64,000 bases of DNA. Source: Henricia sp. BOLD:AAB3569. Lineage: Eukaryota > Echinodermata > Asteroidea > Spinulosida > Echinasteridae. Below are positions 56,901 to 64,000 of the stretch, in pieces. The stretch covers positions 434,001 through 498,000 of the forward strand of contig JBBELK010000316.1 in NCBI GenBank assembly GCA_037783545.1, read 5' to 3'. Each line of letters starts with the position of its first letter. Position 1 is the stretch's first letter. A program made the translations under genes and the position numbers. Below the pieces are notes generated by a model. That model did not search any database. It was given only the letters and a program-made list of their open reading frames with translations, and was not told the DNA's origin.

Positions 56901-59900
56901 TACACTGCATGTATCTCACTGGACCCAAACCAGCCAGTGAGTTACACCAACAGAGCACTGTGCTTCATCAAAGTACACAAGGTAAGAACTTGCAACACGT
57001 AATCGATCAAACATTCACTGGTAATCTGAAACATCCATTGCTAAAACACATAAAAACAGTTTTAGTGTAGACCCAGTAATCTTGGCAATAGACTATGTAA
57101 GTTGACCCCGCGATTGTACGAGACCGCGCGAGACCACTGTTATTTCCGGGCACAAGACCCTATCTCTTCAACGCACGTCGCGAGCGAAATGTTTGGATTA
57201 TTTTGTTTACTCGGGTTTTTGTAAACTCAGACGGCCCAAAACGCGTATCTCTAAATAAAATCTTGCATTCCAATTGATGGAGTGGGGTATATAATCAAAA
57301 ATAAGCAATCGAAATGTAAAAATTCACGATCTTTTCTGAGCCGACAAGTCAATCTTTGAAGATCGTAAACTACATGCAGCAAAATATATGCAACACGCAC
57401 AGCAGCCGACGTACGTAGTCCTACAGTGTACATACAGACCTCGCTAGCGATAGGCGAAACGCCATCTACCAAAAGTAGAGCTTGCAGACTTTATTTTAGA
57501 GTGCCCAAGTTCGAAGCATTAATTTTCACATGAATCCACACTTAGGTCATCCATTCCAAATTGGATGAAGAATATGCTACCAGAGAAATTTATTATGCAT
57601 GTATTATATATTGTAAAAAAACATTTTAGTTACCCGAATCACTTTCGGGTCGGTTGTATACTTAAGATTGGACAGAAAAATTTATATACAAAAACAAAAT
57701 CTCGCGCGTGTTATACATGTAGGAATAGGCGTTTTAGTCGTGTTGTGCCCGGAAGCTCAGATTTGACCTTTGCCGCGAGACTTACATAGTCTATTCAAAA
57801 CTTGACGTTTTCATTTTAGTACTCTATTGCCACCAACATGTCACGTGAAAAACCTCTATTTACAGGGGAATGAGGCCGAGTCTGACTGCACTCAAGCATT
57901 GGAACTCGATGATACAAACATAAAGGCTCTGTATAGAAGAGCTCTTGCAAGAAAGGTAAGAACATATGCAAATGAGAAATTACATATTCATGAGCAAAGC
58001 TGTGATGTCGTCTCAGGACAACAGATAAATTTTCCATAGAAAATCTGTCGGGTCTTTGTCGAACGAAGAGATTTCTGAGATAGTCTTAGTCAGTAGATTA
58101 CTTCTGTGACCCGGTGTTCATTTCCTCCTGTTCAATAGATGTTGAATAAATTCAGTGATGCTGCGCGCGACTTGACAAGCCTGCTTAAGATCGAACCAAC
58201 CAATGCATCGGCCAAGAAGGAACTTGACCAGGTTAAAGAGATGTGGAGACAGGTGAGAACAAAACAATAGACCAGTTGCGTGATAGATTTGCATAAATCC
58301 TAGACTCCCGCCATCACGCTATGGCGCTCGCATGCGAGTAAATCAAGCACAGTACTAACTGGCAAATTGGGCCGTTTCCATGGGGTGCAAGCTGGTCCAT
58401 AGTAACCGGCGCGAAAGTCTGTGCGGTACCTGGAATACCTCGCACATTACTCTATACATTTTAAAGCTAGACCATCCGAAATTACGTGTTGAAATAAACA
58501 TTTTGAAACATGTAGTCATCGTGAATCTTCGTCAAAATAACGAAATAGAACGTGTTTTTTAACTTGAAATCGATGTCAACTTTGAAAGCTGGAACGCTTC
58601 CAAACTGCAATGATGCATTCAAGAAAGTAGAGAAACGATTTTGGGTATATGTGACTGGTTTGAAGTTGCAGACCAACATGTTAATTCAACAAGCATGGTC
58701 CAGCTTAGAAATACATAGAGTAATGTGCGAGGTATTCCAGGTACTGCACGGTTACCATGTGCCAGCGTGCCCCCTGGAAACGGGGCCGATTTTCCAGATG
58801 AGTATGGTGCTTGAGTCACTCATACGTGAGCGCCATATAGCGCGAAGGCGGGACTCTAGCATTTATTTAAACATACGGCGTGACTCAAGAAATTATGCAA
58901 ACCTGTCACATAAACTATTACGGTCTATTTTAATAACTGATATTTTTGTAAAGTTCGGTTTCAAAGGTGGGATCTTCACAAAATTTGGGATGCAATTGTT
59001 TTCATCAGTTTTTGCACCAAACAAGGCAACAATTTGAATAATTCAATGTGTAATTGATTTAAATTTTTTTAGGAGCTGAAGAATAATCAGAAAGTTGCTG
59101 AAAAGTCTAAAGAAAATGCGCAGCCTCCACCTGAAGTTAAGCAACCAAAGGTTGAAGAACCAAAGGTCAAACCTTCAGAGGTCAAACCTTCAGAGGTCGA
59201 ACCTTCAGAGGTCGAACCTGAGGTCAAACCTGAGTACACACCTTCCGAGGTCAAACCAGAAGTTAAACCGGAGGGCAAACCTTTGAAGGTCAAACCAGAA
59301 GTTAAACCGGAGGTCAAACCTTCGAAGGCCAAACCAGAGGTCAAACCAGAGGTCAAACCTTCGGAGATCAAACCAGAGGTCAAATCTTCAGAGGTCAAAC
59401 CAGAGGTCAAACCTTCGGAGATCAAACCGGAGGTCAAATCTTCGGAGATCAAACCGGAGGTCAAATCTTCAGAGGTCAAACCTTCGGAGGTCAAGTCTGA
59501 AAAGAAGAAAAGGAAAGGAAAGCGAATGCAGATACAAGAAGTTGACGGGAGCAGTGAAGATCGGGTAAGCTGTTCAAAGTTGTTTTTTCCCCGTCTGAAA
59601 TTTTGATTGAGATATAAAAATAGCCTCGCAGTGAACCCTCCAACATGCACTACATAAAATTACATGGGGACTCGAAGGGAAGACTCAAGGAGCGCTGTAC
59701 CCTGGGGCTATTTCTCTGTCAGGCCGTTGGTTGCAAACAGCTGTTGTTTACATTGTGTCACTGGGCCAGAAGTAGGATGATTGATAGCTTCTATTATGCA
59801 GGGTACACAAAGGAATGGTGCTTGGCTTGAGGCCCTGATTTCCTAGGGTCGAACTTTGGAGATTCAAATAGTTTTGTCATTTTTCTCATGAATGGGGGCA

Positions 59901-60323
59901 ATTCAGACGAAATAATTTCACAGGGTGATTACTATCATTACCATTTTGATAACAAGTAAGCTCGAAGGTAATAATTCAAATTTTGTTTTGGAGGGTAATT
60001 ACCAAACAAGTAGACTATCTTTAAATTTGCAGTATTGTTTAAATTTTCAGGATAAGACCATTAAACAACCCTCCGAACCCTCCGAAAAAGGTCCTGCCAA
60101 AGAGAAAAAAGGCAACAAAACTGGGAGCAAAAAGGGGGGCAAGACCGCTGGGGGAAAGAATGACAAGGTTGAGGAGATACCCAGAGAGACGGGGAGCCAG
60201 AAGGGTGGTCAGACCCCAGGGGGAGACAAAGGCAGCAAAGCGTCCGGAGACGCAGGGGGGCAAAAAGGCAGCAACAAGACCCCTGAAAAACAGGATGACA
60301 TCAGAGTGCCACAACTTACCAAG
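47970..60323 (+). CDS. SPAG1: Sperm-associated antigen 1 (SPAG1), TPR co-chaperone for dynein arm assembly; 3' end not seen
   Basis: Eighteen exons join in frame (1103 aa so far): 47970-48121, 48801-48875, 49642-49726, 49940-50059, 51463-51640, 51766-51824, 52527-52626, 52871-52948, 53168-53274, 54318-54933, 55395-55569, 55885-55965, 56162-56567, 56874-56981, 57866-57955, 58139-58252, 59073-59564, 60051-60323. Match to SPAG1: N-terminal EHMDYKYIKECKNVKELEKI, a DYQAWDKFD motif, and three TPR clusters (about 204-318, 485-609, 730-848), with YTNRALCFIKVHK in exon 14 and IKALYRRALARK in exon 15. Between TPR clusters 1 and 2 lies an acidic linker, and GRRMIIEEVEND and GKRMQIQEVDG are the family's IQE motifs. 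Exon 17 has a VKPEVKPSE minisatellite; exon 18 is Lys/Gly-rich. The final exon ends in a good donor (GTATGT), but exons for the C-terminal RPAP3_C domain were not found before 64000, so the gene continues past the window or is truncated. Role: cytoplasmic preassembly of axonemal dynein with HSP90/HSP70. Confidence 0.9.
48250..48649. mobile_element. 400-bp MITE TGTCGGGATACGCGAGGTG, with duplication and empty site
   Basis: Ends TGTCGGGATACGCGAGGTGT and CACCTCGCGTCTCCCGACA. Flanked by ATAG (48246-48249, 48650-48653). The uninterrupted sequence TGTTGATAGCAATGGTAACA exists at 44343-44362, giving a pre-insertion site. It lies in SPAG1 intron 1. Confidence 0.9.
48890..49115 (+). repeat. C-rich low-complexity tract in SPAG1 intron 2
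   Basis: CCCC and CACTGC/CTCACCCCTC words with a C run at 48950-48967. It starts 15 bp after a donor site. The Pro-rich reading frames across it are composition artefacts. Confidence 0.9.
49396..49572 (-). repeat. tRNA-derived SINE, family B
   Basis: Same structure as the copy at 17790-17965: head at 49572, B box GGTTCGAAACCC, body TCTCCACCCAGGAGTAAAAA. It lies in SPAG1 intron 2. Confidence 0.7.
49799..49915. repeat. Dispersed repeat CAAGGTAACTGG, uninterrupted copy
   Basis: Shares CACTGGTAATCTGAAAC, GGGAAACAGTTCACTGG and TAGACCCAGTA with 19108-19255 and with the split copy around 57090. The ends CCAAGGTAACTGG / CCCAGTAGCCTTGG are inverted. It lies in SPAG1 intron 3. Confidence 0.65.
50262..50603 (-). 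repeat. tRNA-derived SINE, family A
   Basis: Head GGGGTACCGTGGCCGAGTGG near 50600, B box GGTTCGAACC, tail AATAATAA at 50262. It lies in SPAG1 intron 4. Confidence 0.8.
50658..51240. mobile_element. MITE AAAGGGCCTGTGAC, full copy; fragment at 32488-32770
   Basis: Ends TTAAAGGGCCTGTGACATG and GGGGCCCTTTAAG. Shares GAGGGCGCTGTTTGG, GGCTTACA, TTTTAACCCCCAAA and TTTTTATGACT with 32488-32770 in Argonaute intron 12. It lies in SPAG1 intron 4. Confidence 0.7.
51920..52500. mobile_element. MITE family CAGGGTTGTAGTCGAGTCC, split by a SINE
   Basis: Left part 51920-52017 and right part 52408-52500 join to the intact form (TTCATCCTTT + GCTTCTTGTTACT) seen in reverse at 26516-26712. The intervening 390 bp is a SINE. 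It lies in SPAG1 intron 6, ending 26 bp before an acceptor. Confidence 0.85.
52018..52407 (-). repeat. tRNA-derived SINE, family A variant, inserted into a MITE
   Basis: Shares the AGAATGCTCTGGGATCTT and ACACTGGACCAACGGCTTTA blocks with family A, but the head is diverged (AGGTGTTATGGCCGAGCG) and the tail is (TATT)n at 52018-52045. It splits the CAGGGTTG element at 51920-52500. Confidence 0.75.
53352..53582 (+). mobile_element. 3' end fragment of a CR1/L2-type LINE
   Basis: A short reading frame gives FKTQLKTHLFKIAYAE, resembling the C-terminus of CR1/L2-group reverse transcriptase ORFs. It is followed by GTAAAGCGCCGTGAGTACC, TGTGCGCTATAGAA and a (TTA)n tail at 53565-53579. Only the 3' end remains; it lies in SPAG1 intron 9. 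Confidence 0.55.
53852..54288. mobile_element. 437-bp near-perfect inverted repeat (long hairpin) in SPAG1 intron 9
   Basis: Left arm TGGGTCTTTCCACGCTAATG onward is the complement of CATTAGCGTGGAAAGACCCA at the right end. Arms of about 200 bp run to a short loop near 54070 (GGACAGACAAAA ... TTTTTGTCTGTCC). Both strands encode the same short peptide, as expected of such a palindrome. The next exon starts 30 bp later. Confidence 0.9.
54989..55325 (+). repeat. tRNA-derived SINE, family A, plus orientation
   Basis: Begins GGTGCCGTAGCCGAGTGG with B box GATTCGATACC; runs to an A-rich end near 55350. It lies in SPAG1 intron 10. Confidence 0.75.
55590..55830 (+). repeat. Degenerate 10-12-bp repeat of the TTGTGACGTGAC type
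   Basis: Repeated words such as ACTTGTGACGTGACTT and CAACTTGTGA fill SPAG1 intron 11. Same word family as 39246-39446. Confidence 0.7.
55978..56042 (+). repeat. C-rich tract in SPAG1 intron 12
   Basis: Runs of C with occasional A, 13 bp after the donor of exon 12; the intron is only 196 bp. Confidence 0.9.
57090..57792. mobile_element. 703-bp MITE AGACTATGTAAGT in SPAG1 intron 14
   Basis: Ends AGACTATGTAAGT and ACTTACATAGTCT; sub-terminal TCCGGGCACAA / TTGTGCCCGGA are also inverted. It splits an older repeat (56990-57087 plus 57798-57830) that is uninterrupted at 49799-49915 and 19108-19255. Confidence 0.8.
59158..59500 (+). repeat. Coding minisatellite in SPAG1 exon 17, 7-aa EVKP(S/E) repeat
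   Basis: About 15 units of 21 bp or multiples (GAGGTCAAACC with TTCGGAGATCAAACC) encode EVKPEVKPSEIKPEVKSSE-type sequence. The frame is kept throughout and lies between TPR cluster 3 and the KGKRMQIQEVDG motif, so it lengthens a disordered linker. Confidence 0.85.
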
Positions 60324-60628
60324 GTATGTTGCATTTTTTGTTTGTTTCTGCTAAAGTTGGGACTTTATGTTTATTTCAGTAACCAGTTTGCAATTCTTTC
60401 AAGTGCCGGTTAACCATCAGTCGACACTTTAAAGGTTTCCACTGGTGTTTATAGATGCTCTCCACCCCAGGGCCCCAATAACAATTGTTGGGGCTGATTA
60501 ACTGCACAATGAATATATTATATGTAGTTTGCACTGAGTCACAATTTATTGAAGCGACTAAACGGCTATAATATGCCATATACACATTAAAAAAAGCAAA
60601 AGTTTTTAAAATATCAATTCTTGATCAG

Positions 60629-62477
60629 AACATCTGCATGGTGTTTGAGAGGTCTTGGGGGGGGGGGGGGGGGGGGGGGGAGGGAGGTAACATAAGGGAG
60701 TATTCCACTGTGCCTCATAGCTCAGCTAGTAGAGCATCTGCCCAGTGTGTCAGAGGTATTGGGGAAATGTGAGGGAGTATACCACTGTGCCTCATAGCTC
60801 AGCTGGTAGAGCATCTGCCCAGTGTGTCAGAGGTATTGGGGAAATGTGAGGGAGTATACCACTGTGCCTCATAGCTCGGCTAGTAGAGCATCTGCCCAGT
60901 GTGTCAGAGGTATTGGGGAAATGTGAGGGAGTATACCACTGTGCCTCATAGCTCAGCTGGTAGAGCATCTGCCCAGTGTGTCAGAGGTATTGGGGAAATG
61001 TGAGGGAGTATACCACTGTGCCTCATAGCTCAGCTGGTAGAGCATCTGCCCAGTTTGTCAGAGGTATTGGGGAAATGTGAGGGAGTATACCACTGTGCCT
61101 CATAGCTCAGCTGGTAGAGCATCTGCCCAGTGTGTCAGAGGTTTTGGGGAAACCTGAGGGAGTATACCACTTTGCCTCATAGCTCAGCTGGTAGAGCATC
61201 TGCCCAGTGTGTCAGAGGTCTTGGGGAAACCTGAGGGAGTATACCACTGTGCCGCATAGCTCAGCTGGTAGAGCATCTGCCCAGTGTGTCAGAGGTCTTG
61301 GGGAAATTTGAGGAAGTGTACCACTGCCTCATAGCTCAGCTGGTAGAGCATCTGCCCAGTGTGTCAGAGGTCTTGGGGAAATTTGAGGGAGTATACCACT
61401 GTGCCTCATAGCTCAGCTGGTAGAGCATCTGCCCAGTGTGTCAGAGGTCTTGGGGAAAACCTGAGGGAGTATACCACTGTGCCGCATAGCTCAGCTGGTA
61501 GAGCATCTGCCCAGTGTGTCAGAGGTCTTGGGGAAACCTGAGGAAGTATACCACTGTGCCGCATAGCTCAGCTGGTAGAGCATCTGCCCAGTGTGTCAGA
61601 GGTCTTGGGGAAATTTGAGGAAGTGTACCACTGTGCCTCATAGCTCAGCTGGTAGAGCATCTGCCCAGTGTGTCAGAGGTTTTGGGGAAACCTGAGGGAG
61701 TATACCACTTTGCCTCATAGCTCAGCTGGTAGAGCATCTGCCCAGTGTGTCAGAGGTCTTGGGGAAACCTGAGGGAGTATACCACTTTGCCTCATAGCTC
61801 AGCTGGTAGAGCATCTGCCCAGTGTGTCAGAGGTCTTGGGGAAACCTGAGGGAGTATACCACTGTGCCGCATAGCTCAGCTGGTAGAGCATCTGCCCAGT
61901 GTGTCAGAGGTCTTGGGGAAATTTGAGGAAGTGTACCACTGCCTCATAGCTCAGCTGGTAGAGCATCTGCCCAGTGTGTCAGAGGTCTTGGGGAAATTTG
62001 AGGGAGTATACCACTGTGCCTCATAGCTCAGCTGGTAGAGCATCTGCCCAGTGTGTCAGAGGTCTTGGGGAAAACCTGAGGGAGTATACCACTGTGCCGC
62101 ATAGCTCAGCTGGTAGAGCATCTGCCCAGTGTGTCAGAGGTCTTGGGGAAACCTGAGGGAGTATACCACTTTGCCTCATAGCTCAGCTGGTAGAGCATCT
62201 GCCCAGTGTGTCAGAGGTCTTGGGGAAATTTGAGGAAGTGTACCACTGTGCCTCATAGCTCAGCTGGTAGAGCATCTGCCCAGTGTGTCAGAGGTCTTGG
62301 GGAAATTTGAGGGAGTATACCACTGTGCCTCATAGCTCAGCTGGTAGAGCATCTGCCCAGTGTGTCAGAGGTCTTGGGGAAAACCTGAGGGAGTATACCA
62401 CTGTGCCTCATAGCTCAGCTGGTAGAGCATCTGCCCAGTGTGTCAGAGGTCTCGGGTTCAAATCCCAATGAGGACCA
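60629..62477 (+). repeat. Satellite of about 23 units of 77 bp built on the 5' half of a tRNA-like sequence
   Basis: Each unit contains CCTCATAGCTCAGCTGGTAG and AGCATCTGCCCAGTGTGTCA, then a spacer GTCTTGGGGAAA(TTT/CCT)GAGG and TATACCACTG. Units recur every 75-79 bp from about 60707; a degenerate first half-unit at 60629-60656 runs into a G run (60657-60680). Groups of units are near-identical at spacings of 309 and 615 bp (starts 61359, 61974, 62283), i.e. higher-order repeats of four and eight units. It lies downstream of the last visible SPAG1 exon, probably inside an intron. Confidence 0.9.
62405..62477 (+). tRNA. tRNA-like terminal unit of the 77-bp array (probable pseudo-tRNA)
   Basis: Acceptor CCTCAT pairs with ATGAGG, D-arm GCTC...GAGC, A box TAGCTCAGCTGG, B box GGTTCAAATCC, then ACCA and a T5 pol III-type terminator at 62483-62487. 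The anticodon arm has an 8-nt loop (CCAGTGTG) and one mismatch, so no anticodon can be assigned. It is the only unit of the 23-copy array with a T-arm. It could be transcribed by pol III; a charged tRNA is unlikely. Confidence 0.4.
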
Positions 62478-62487
62478 TATGATTTTT

Positions 62488-63249
62488 CAGTCATTACATA
62501 TTTAGTTATCTCACTTCTATGCACAAATACTATTTACACAAATATGCAGCCATAAAAATATGTACACTGTGCAAACATCCTAACTATACCGAGCAAAAAA
62601 AGAAACACAGATTTTTGTCAAAAACAATTTTAAATTTAATTAAAATCAGAATATTTTGATCTTAAGTGTAAGATCAAAATATTAACATACCAGCTACCTT
62701 CTGCATGACTGCATATGACTTTTGTGTGCTGAAAAAAAAAATCCTTTTTCAGATTGCATTTTTGTTAATCATAAATTAAAGCGATTGTTTGTTTCTTTTG
62801 GTGCTCAGTTAATACATGTACATTTTTTCACATTTTTAGAATTAAGAGTAATGTGTAACTTTTACCAATTAATTTTTCACAAAAAAATTCCCCAAAATTC
62901 TAAACACTCTACAAAAATAACTCGCCAGTGTTGAGTTTGCACACATTGCAAGGCTTTCACAGGCCATTCATTGAGGAATGCGCCAAATCAATCCTGACCC
63001 TAATGATCTGGGGGCCGGGGGGCGGGGAGTGCAATTGGGCTGTAGGCCCAGTCCTGTCCACCCAGTCTTGTCCCCGCTCTACCTTTCTCCCTTTGATTAT
63101 ATCAGCAAGTTGGTGTTCAATGATGGACTTCAGTCATTTAGCAGTGGATACCACATACATAGCTGCCAACTTCCCGTATTTCGGAGAAGAAACCTGGAAA
63201 ATAGGTTAATACCTCCTGAATTCAGACACATCTATAAATCTCTGCACAG
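62488..63249. other. Between the satellite and the lectin, nothing recognised
   Basis: AT-rich, with one G-rich patch at 63008-63030. I searched for SPAG1 C-terminal (RPAP3_C) exons and found none. Confidence 0.5.
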
Positions 63250-63753
63250 TTATGCATTTGGCATCTCACATACGAATCGGAACGAAAAATCGCAGTTGGT
63301 ATCATCCCATGTGTCCATGACACCAGAGTTATTAATAATGCAGCAGTCTTGGTTTCCATCGCGATTATTGGGTTCTCCAGTATTCCAGTTGACGAAGCTT
63401 CTCTGACTTCCTTCCATCCAAACAAAGTTCCCCTGTTGTTGCACGTCGTTAAGTCCGATTCAAACTTCACAATCTTTCTTTATGCTGGTTGCGTACTTGA
63501 ACACAAAGTCATTCTCTGCTTGATCAGAAATTGACACGAGATGGGCAGCTCTCCCCGGCTTGGTGAAGTTCAAACAGTATGCTTCGGCTTTCAGAAATGC
63601 CATTCTGTCATTGATGTAAAGGTAGCAGTGATTTCCATAGGCCAGCCAAGGTGGAGGACAGGTGCGTGATGTACGTGTTAAGATGCACCTGTCAGACAGT
63701 GACAAAGCAGGTCTAAATGTCACCAAGACAAAAAGACTCCAGAATGACATCAT
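63250..63753 (-). pseudogene. Secreted C-type lectin, single exon, with an in-frame TGA in the WIGL motif
   Basis: One continuous reading frame from ATG at 63753 to a stop at 63252-63250 (167 codons before it), broken once by TGA at 63462-63460. It has a signal peptide (MMSFWSLFVLVTFRPALS), CPPPWLAYGNHCYLY opening the CTLD, AEAYCLNF, then the stop followed at once by IGLND, FVWMEG, FVNWNTGEPNN, NQDCC, TWDDTNC and FVCEMPNA. In CTLDs the residue before IGL is a near-invariant Trp (TGG), so TGA looks like a one-base nonsense change. EPN with a WDD variant of WND is the mannose-type Ca2+/sugar site. There is no GT-AG pair that would remove the stop. The alternatives are a null allele, a recent pseudogene or a sequencing error. 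A second lectin lies upstream on the same strand. Confidence 0.85.
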
Positions 63754-63913
63754 GATGTTTTGTTCAGATCAGTTCTGATGCTGACCCTGACTTAATTTCA
63801 GCCACTTTAATGTCATTGGGTGTGGTTCAAACGCCATCTTGATGCTGGTAACATGCTTAAACACAATGTCATTCGTTGTCCCAAACTTTTTGCAGACTTA
63901 CTCCTGTTGCGAT

Positions 63914-64000
63914 TCAAGAACAGTTATATGCATTTGGCATCTCACATAGGAATCTCAACGGAATTTTACATTTGTCATCATCCCACTTGTCTAGGGCATA
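63914..64000 (-). CDS. C-type lectin, C-terminal end only (gene runs off the window)
   Basis: The minus strand reads a CTLD C-terminus: LDKWDDDKCKIPLRFLCEMP, then NAYNCS and TGA at 63916-63914. It is closely similar to the end of the neighbouring lectin (TWDDTNC...FVCEMPNA), including the WDD Ca2+-site motif, so the two are tandem paralogues in the same orientation. Only 28 codons are inside the window; the signal peptide and most of the domain lie beyond 64000. This copy shows no break in the part visible. Confidence 0.8.
   Translation of the reverse strand, partial: YALDKWDDDKCKIPLRFLCEMPNAYNCS

Noticed and set aside
56738..57070. Independent 110-aa gene
   Set aside because: The true coding frame here is +1 to it: exon 14 of SPAG1 (56874-56981) encoding YTNRALCF.
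59087..59650. TSGLTSEGLTS-type repeat protein on the minus strand
   Set aside because: It is the antisense of the SPAG1 EVKP minisatellite; the plus frame has matching splice phases and family motifs.
60700..62477. CRISPR-like array or a cluster of 23 functional tRNA genes
   Set aside because: Units are head-to-tail without variable spacers, the sequence is eukaryotic, and 22 units lack a T-arm and 3' acceptor strand.
63460..63462. An intron removing the lectin stop codon
   Set aside because: No usable GT-AG pair surrounds it, and the frame continues without gap into IGLND.
1..64000. Intact autonomous transposon, retroviral or viral gene
   Set aside because: No transposase, integrase or capsid-like reading frame was recognised; only non-autonomous elements and one short LINE 3' end.

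Overview
This is a eukaryotic, intron-rich and transposon-rich window. Splice sites are canonical GT-AG, and the window contains a metazoan slicer Argonaute, a ZNFX1 helicase and the ciliary co-chaperone SPAG1. tRNA-derived SINEs and short inverted-repeat elements (MITEs) are dense. The protein features and repeat style suggest a marine invertebrate deuterostome, perhaps an echinoderm, but nothing here fixes the species.

Layout. 1-2127: intergenic, with a short perfect-loop hairpin and a degenerate repeat. 2128-9985 (minus): ZNFX1, two coding exons. 10.0-16.8 kb: repeat-dominated spacer. 16853-19722 (minus): a four-exon mucin-like type I membrane protein of no recognised family. 20.0-20.3 kb: two tRNA-like sequences flanking a decayed copy of an Argonaute exon segment. 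22447-39634 (plus): an AGO2-type Argonaute, 22 coding exons, reconstructed in frame to 906 aa with the complete DEDH slicer tetrad. 39.6-47.9 kb: gene-free, repeats and simple sequence. 47970-60323 (plus): SPAG1, 18 coding exons seen, C-terminal exons not found in the window. 60629-62477: a satellite of about 23 units of 77 bp, each carrying the 5' half of a tRNA-like sequence; only the last unit keeps the T-arm. 63250-63753 (minus): a C-type lectin with a stop codon in its WIGL motif. 63914-64000 (minus): the tail of a second lectin gene.

How the genes relate. ZNFX1 and Argonaute are divergently oriented, 12.5 kb apart. In C. elegans ZNFX-1 acts with Argonautes in small-RNA inheritance, and in vertebrates ZNFX1 is an antiviral RNA-binding helicase, so this linkage of two RNA-silencing or innate-immunity proteins is the most interesting gene-level observation. 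SPAG1 (dynein-arm assembly) and the lectins have no evident link to them.

Repeats. At least a dozen short inverted-repeat families are visible. Several have clear target-site duplications, nested insertions or an empty-site copy elsewhere in the window. Twenty of the 21 Argonaute introns carry an identifiable repeat. Exon joins were checked only by reading frame and splice consensus; no homology search or transcript was available.
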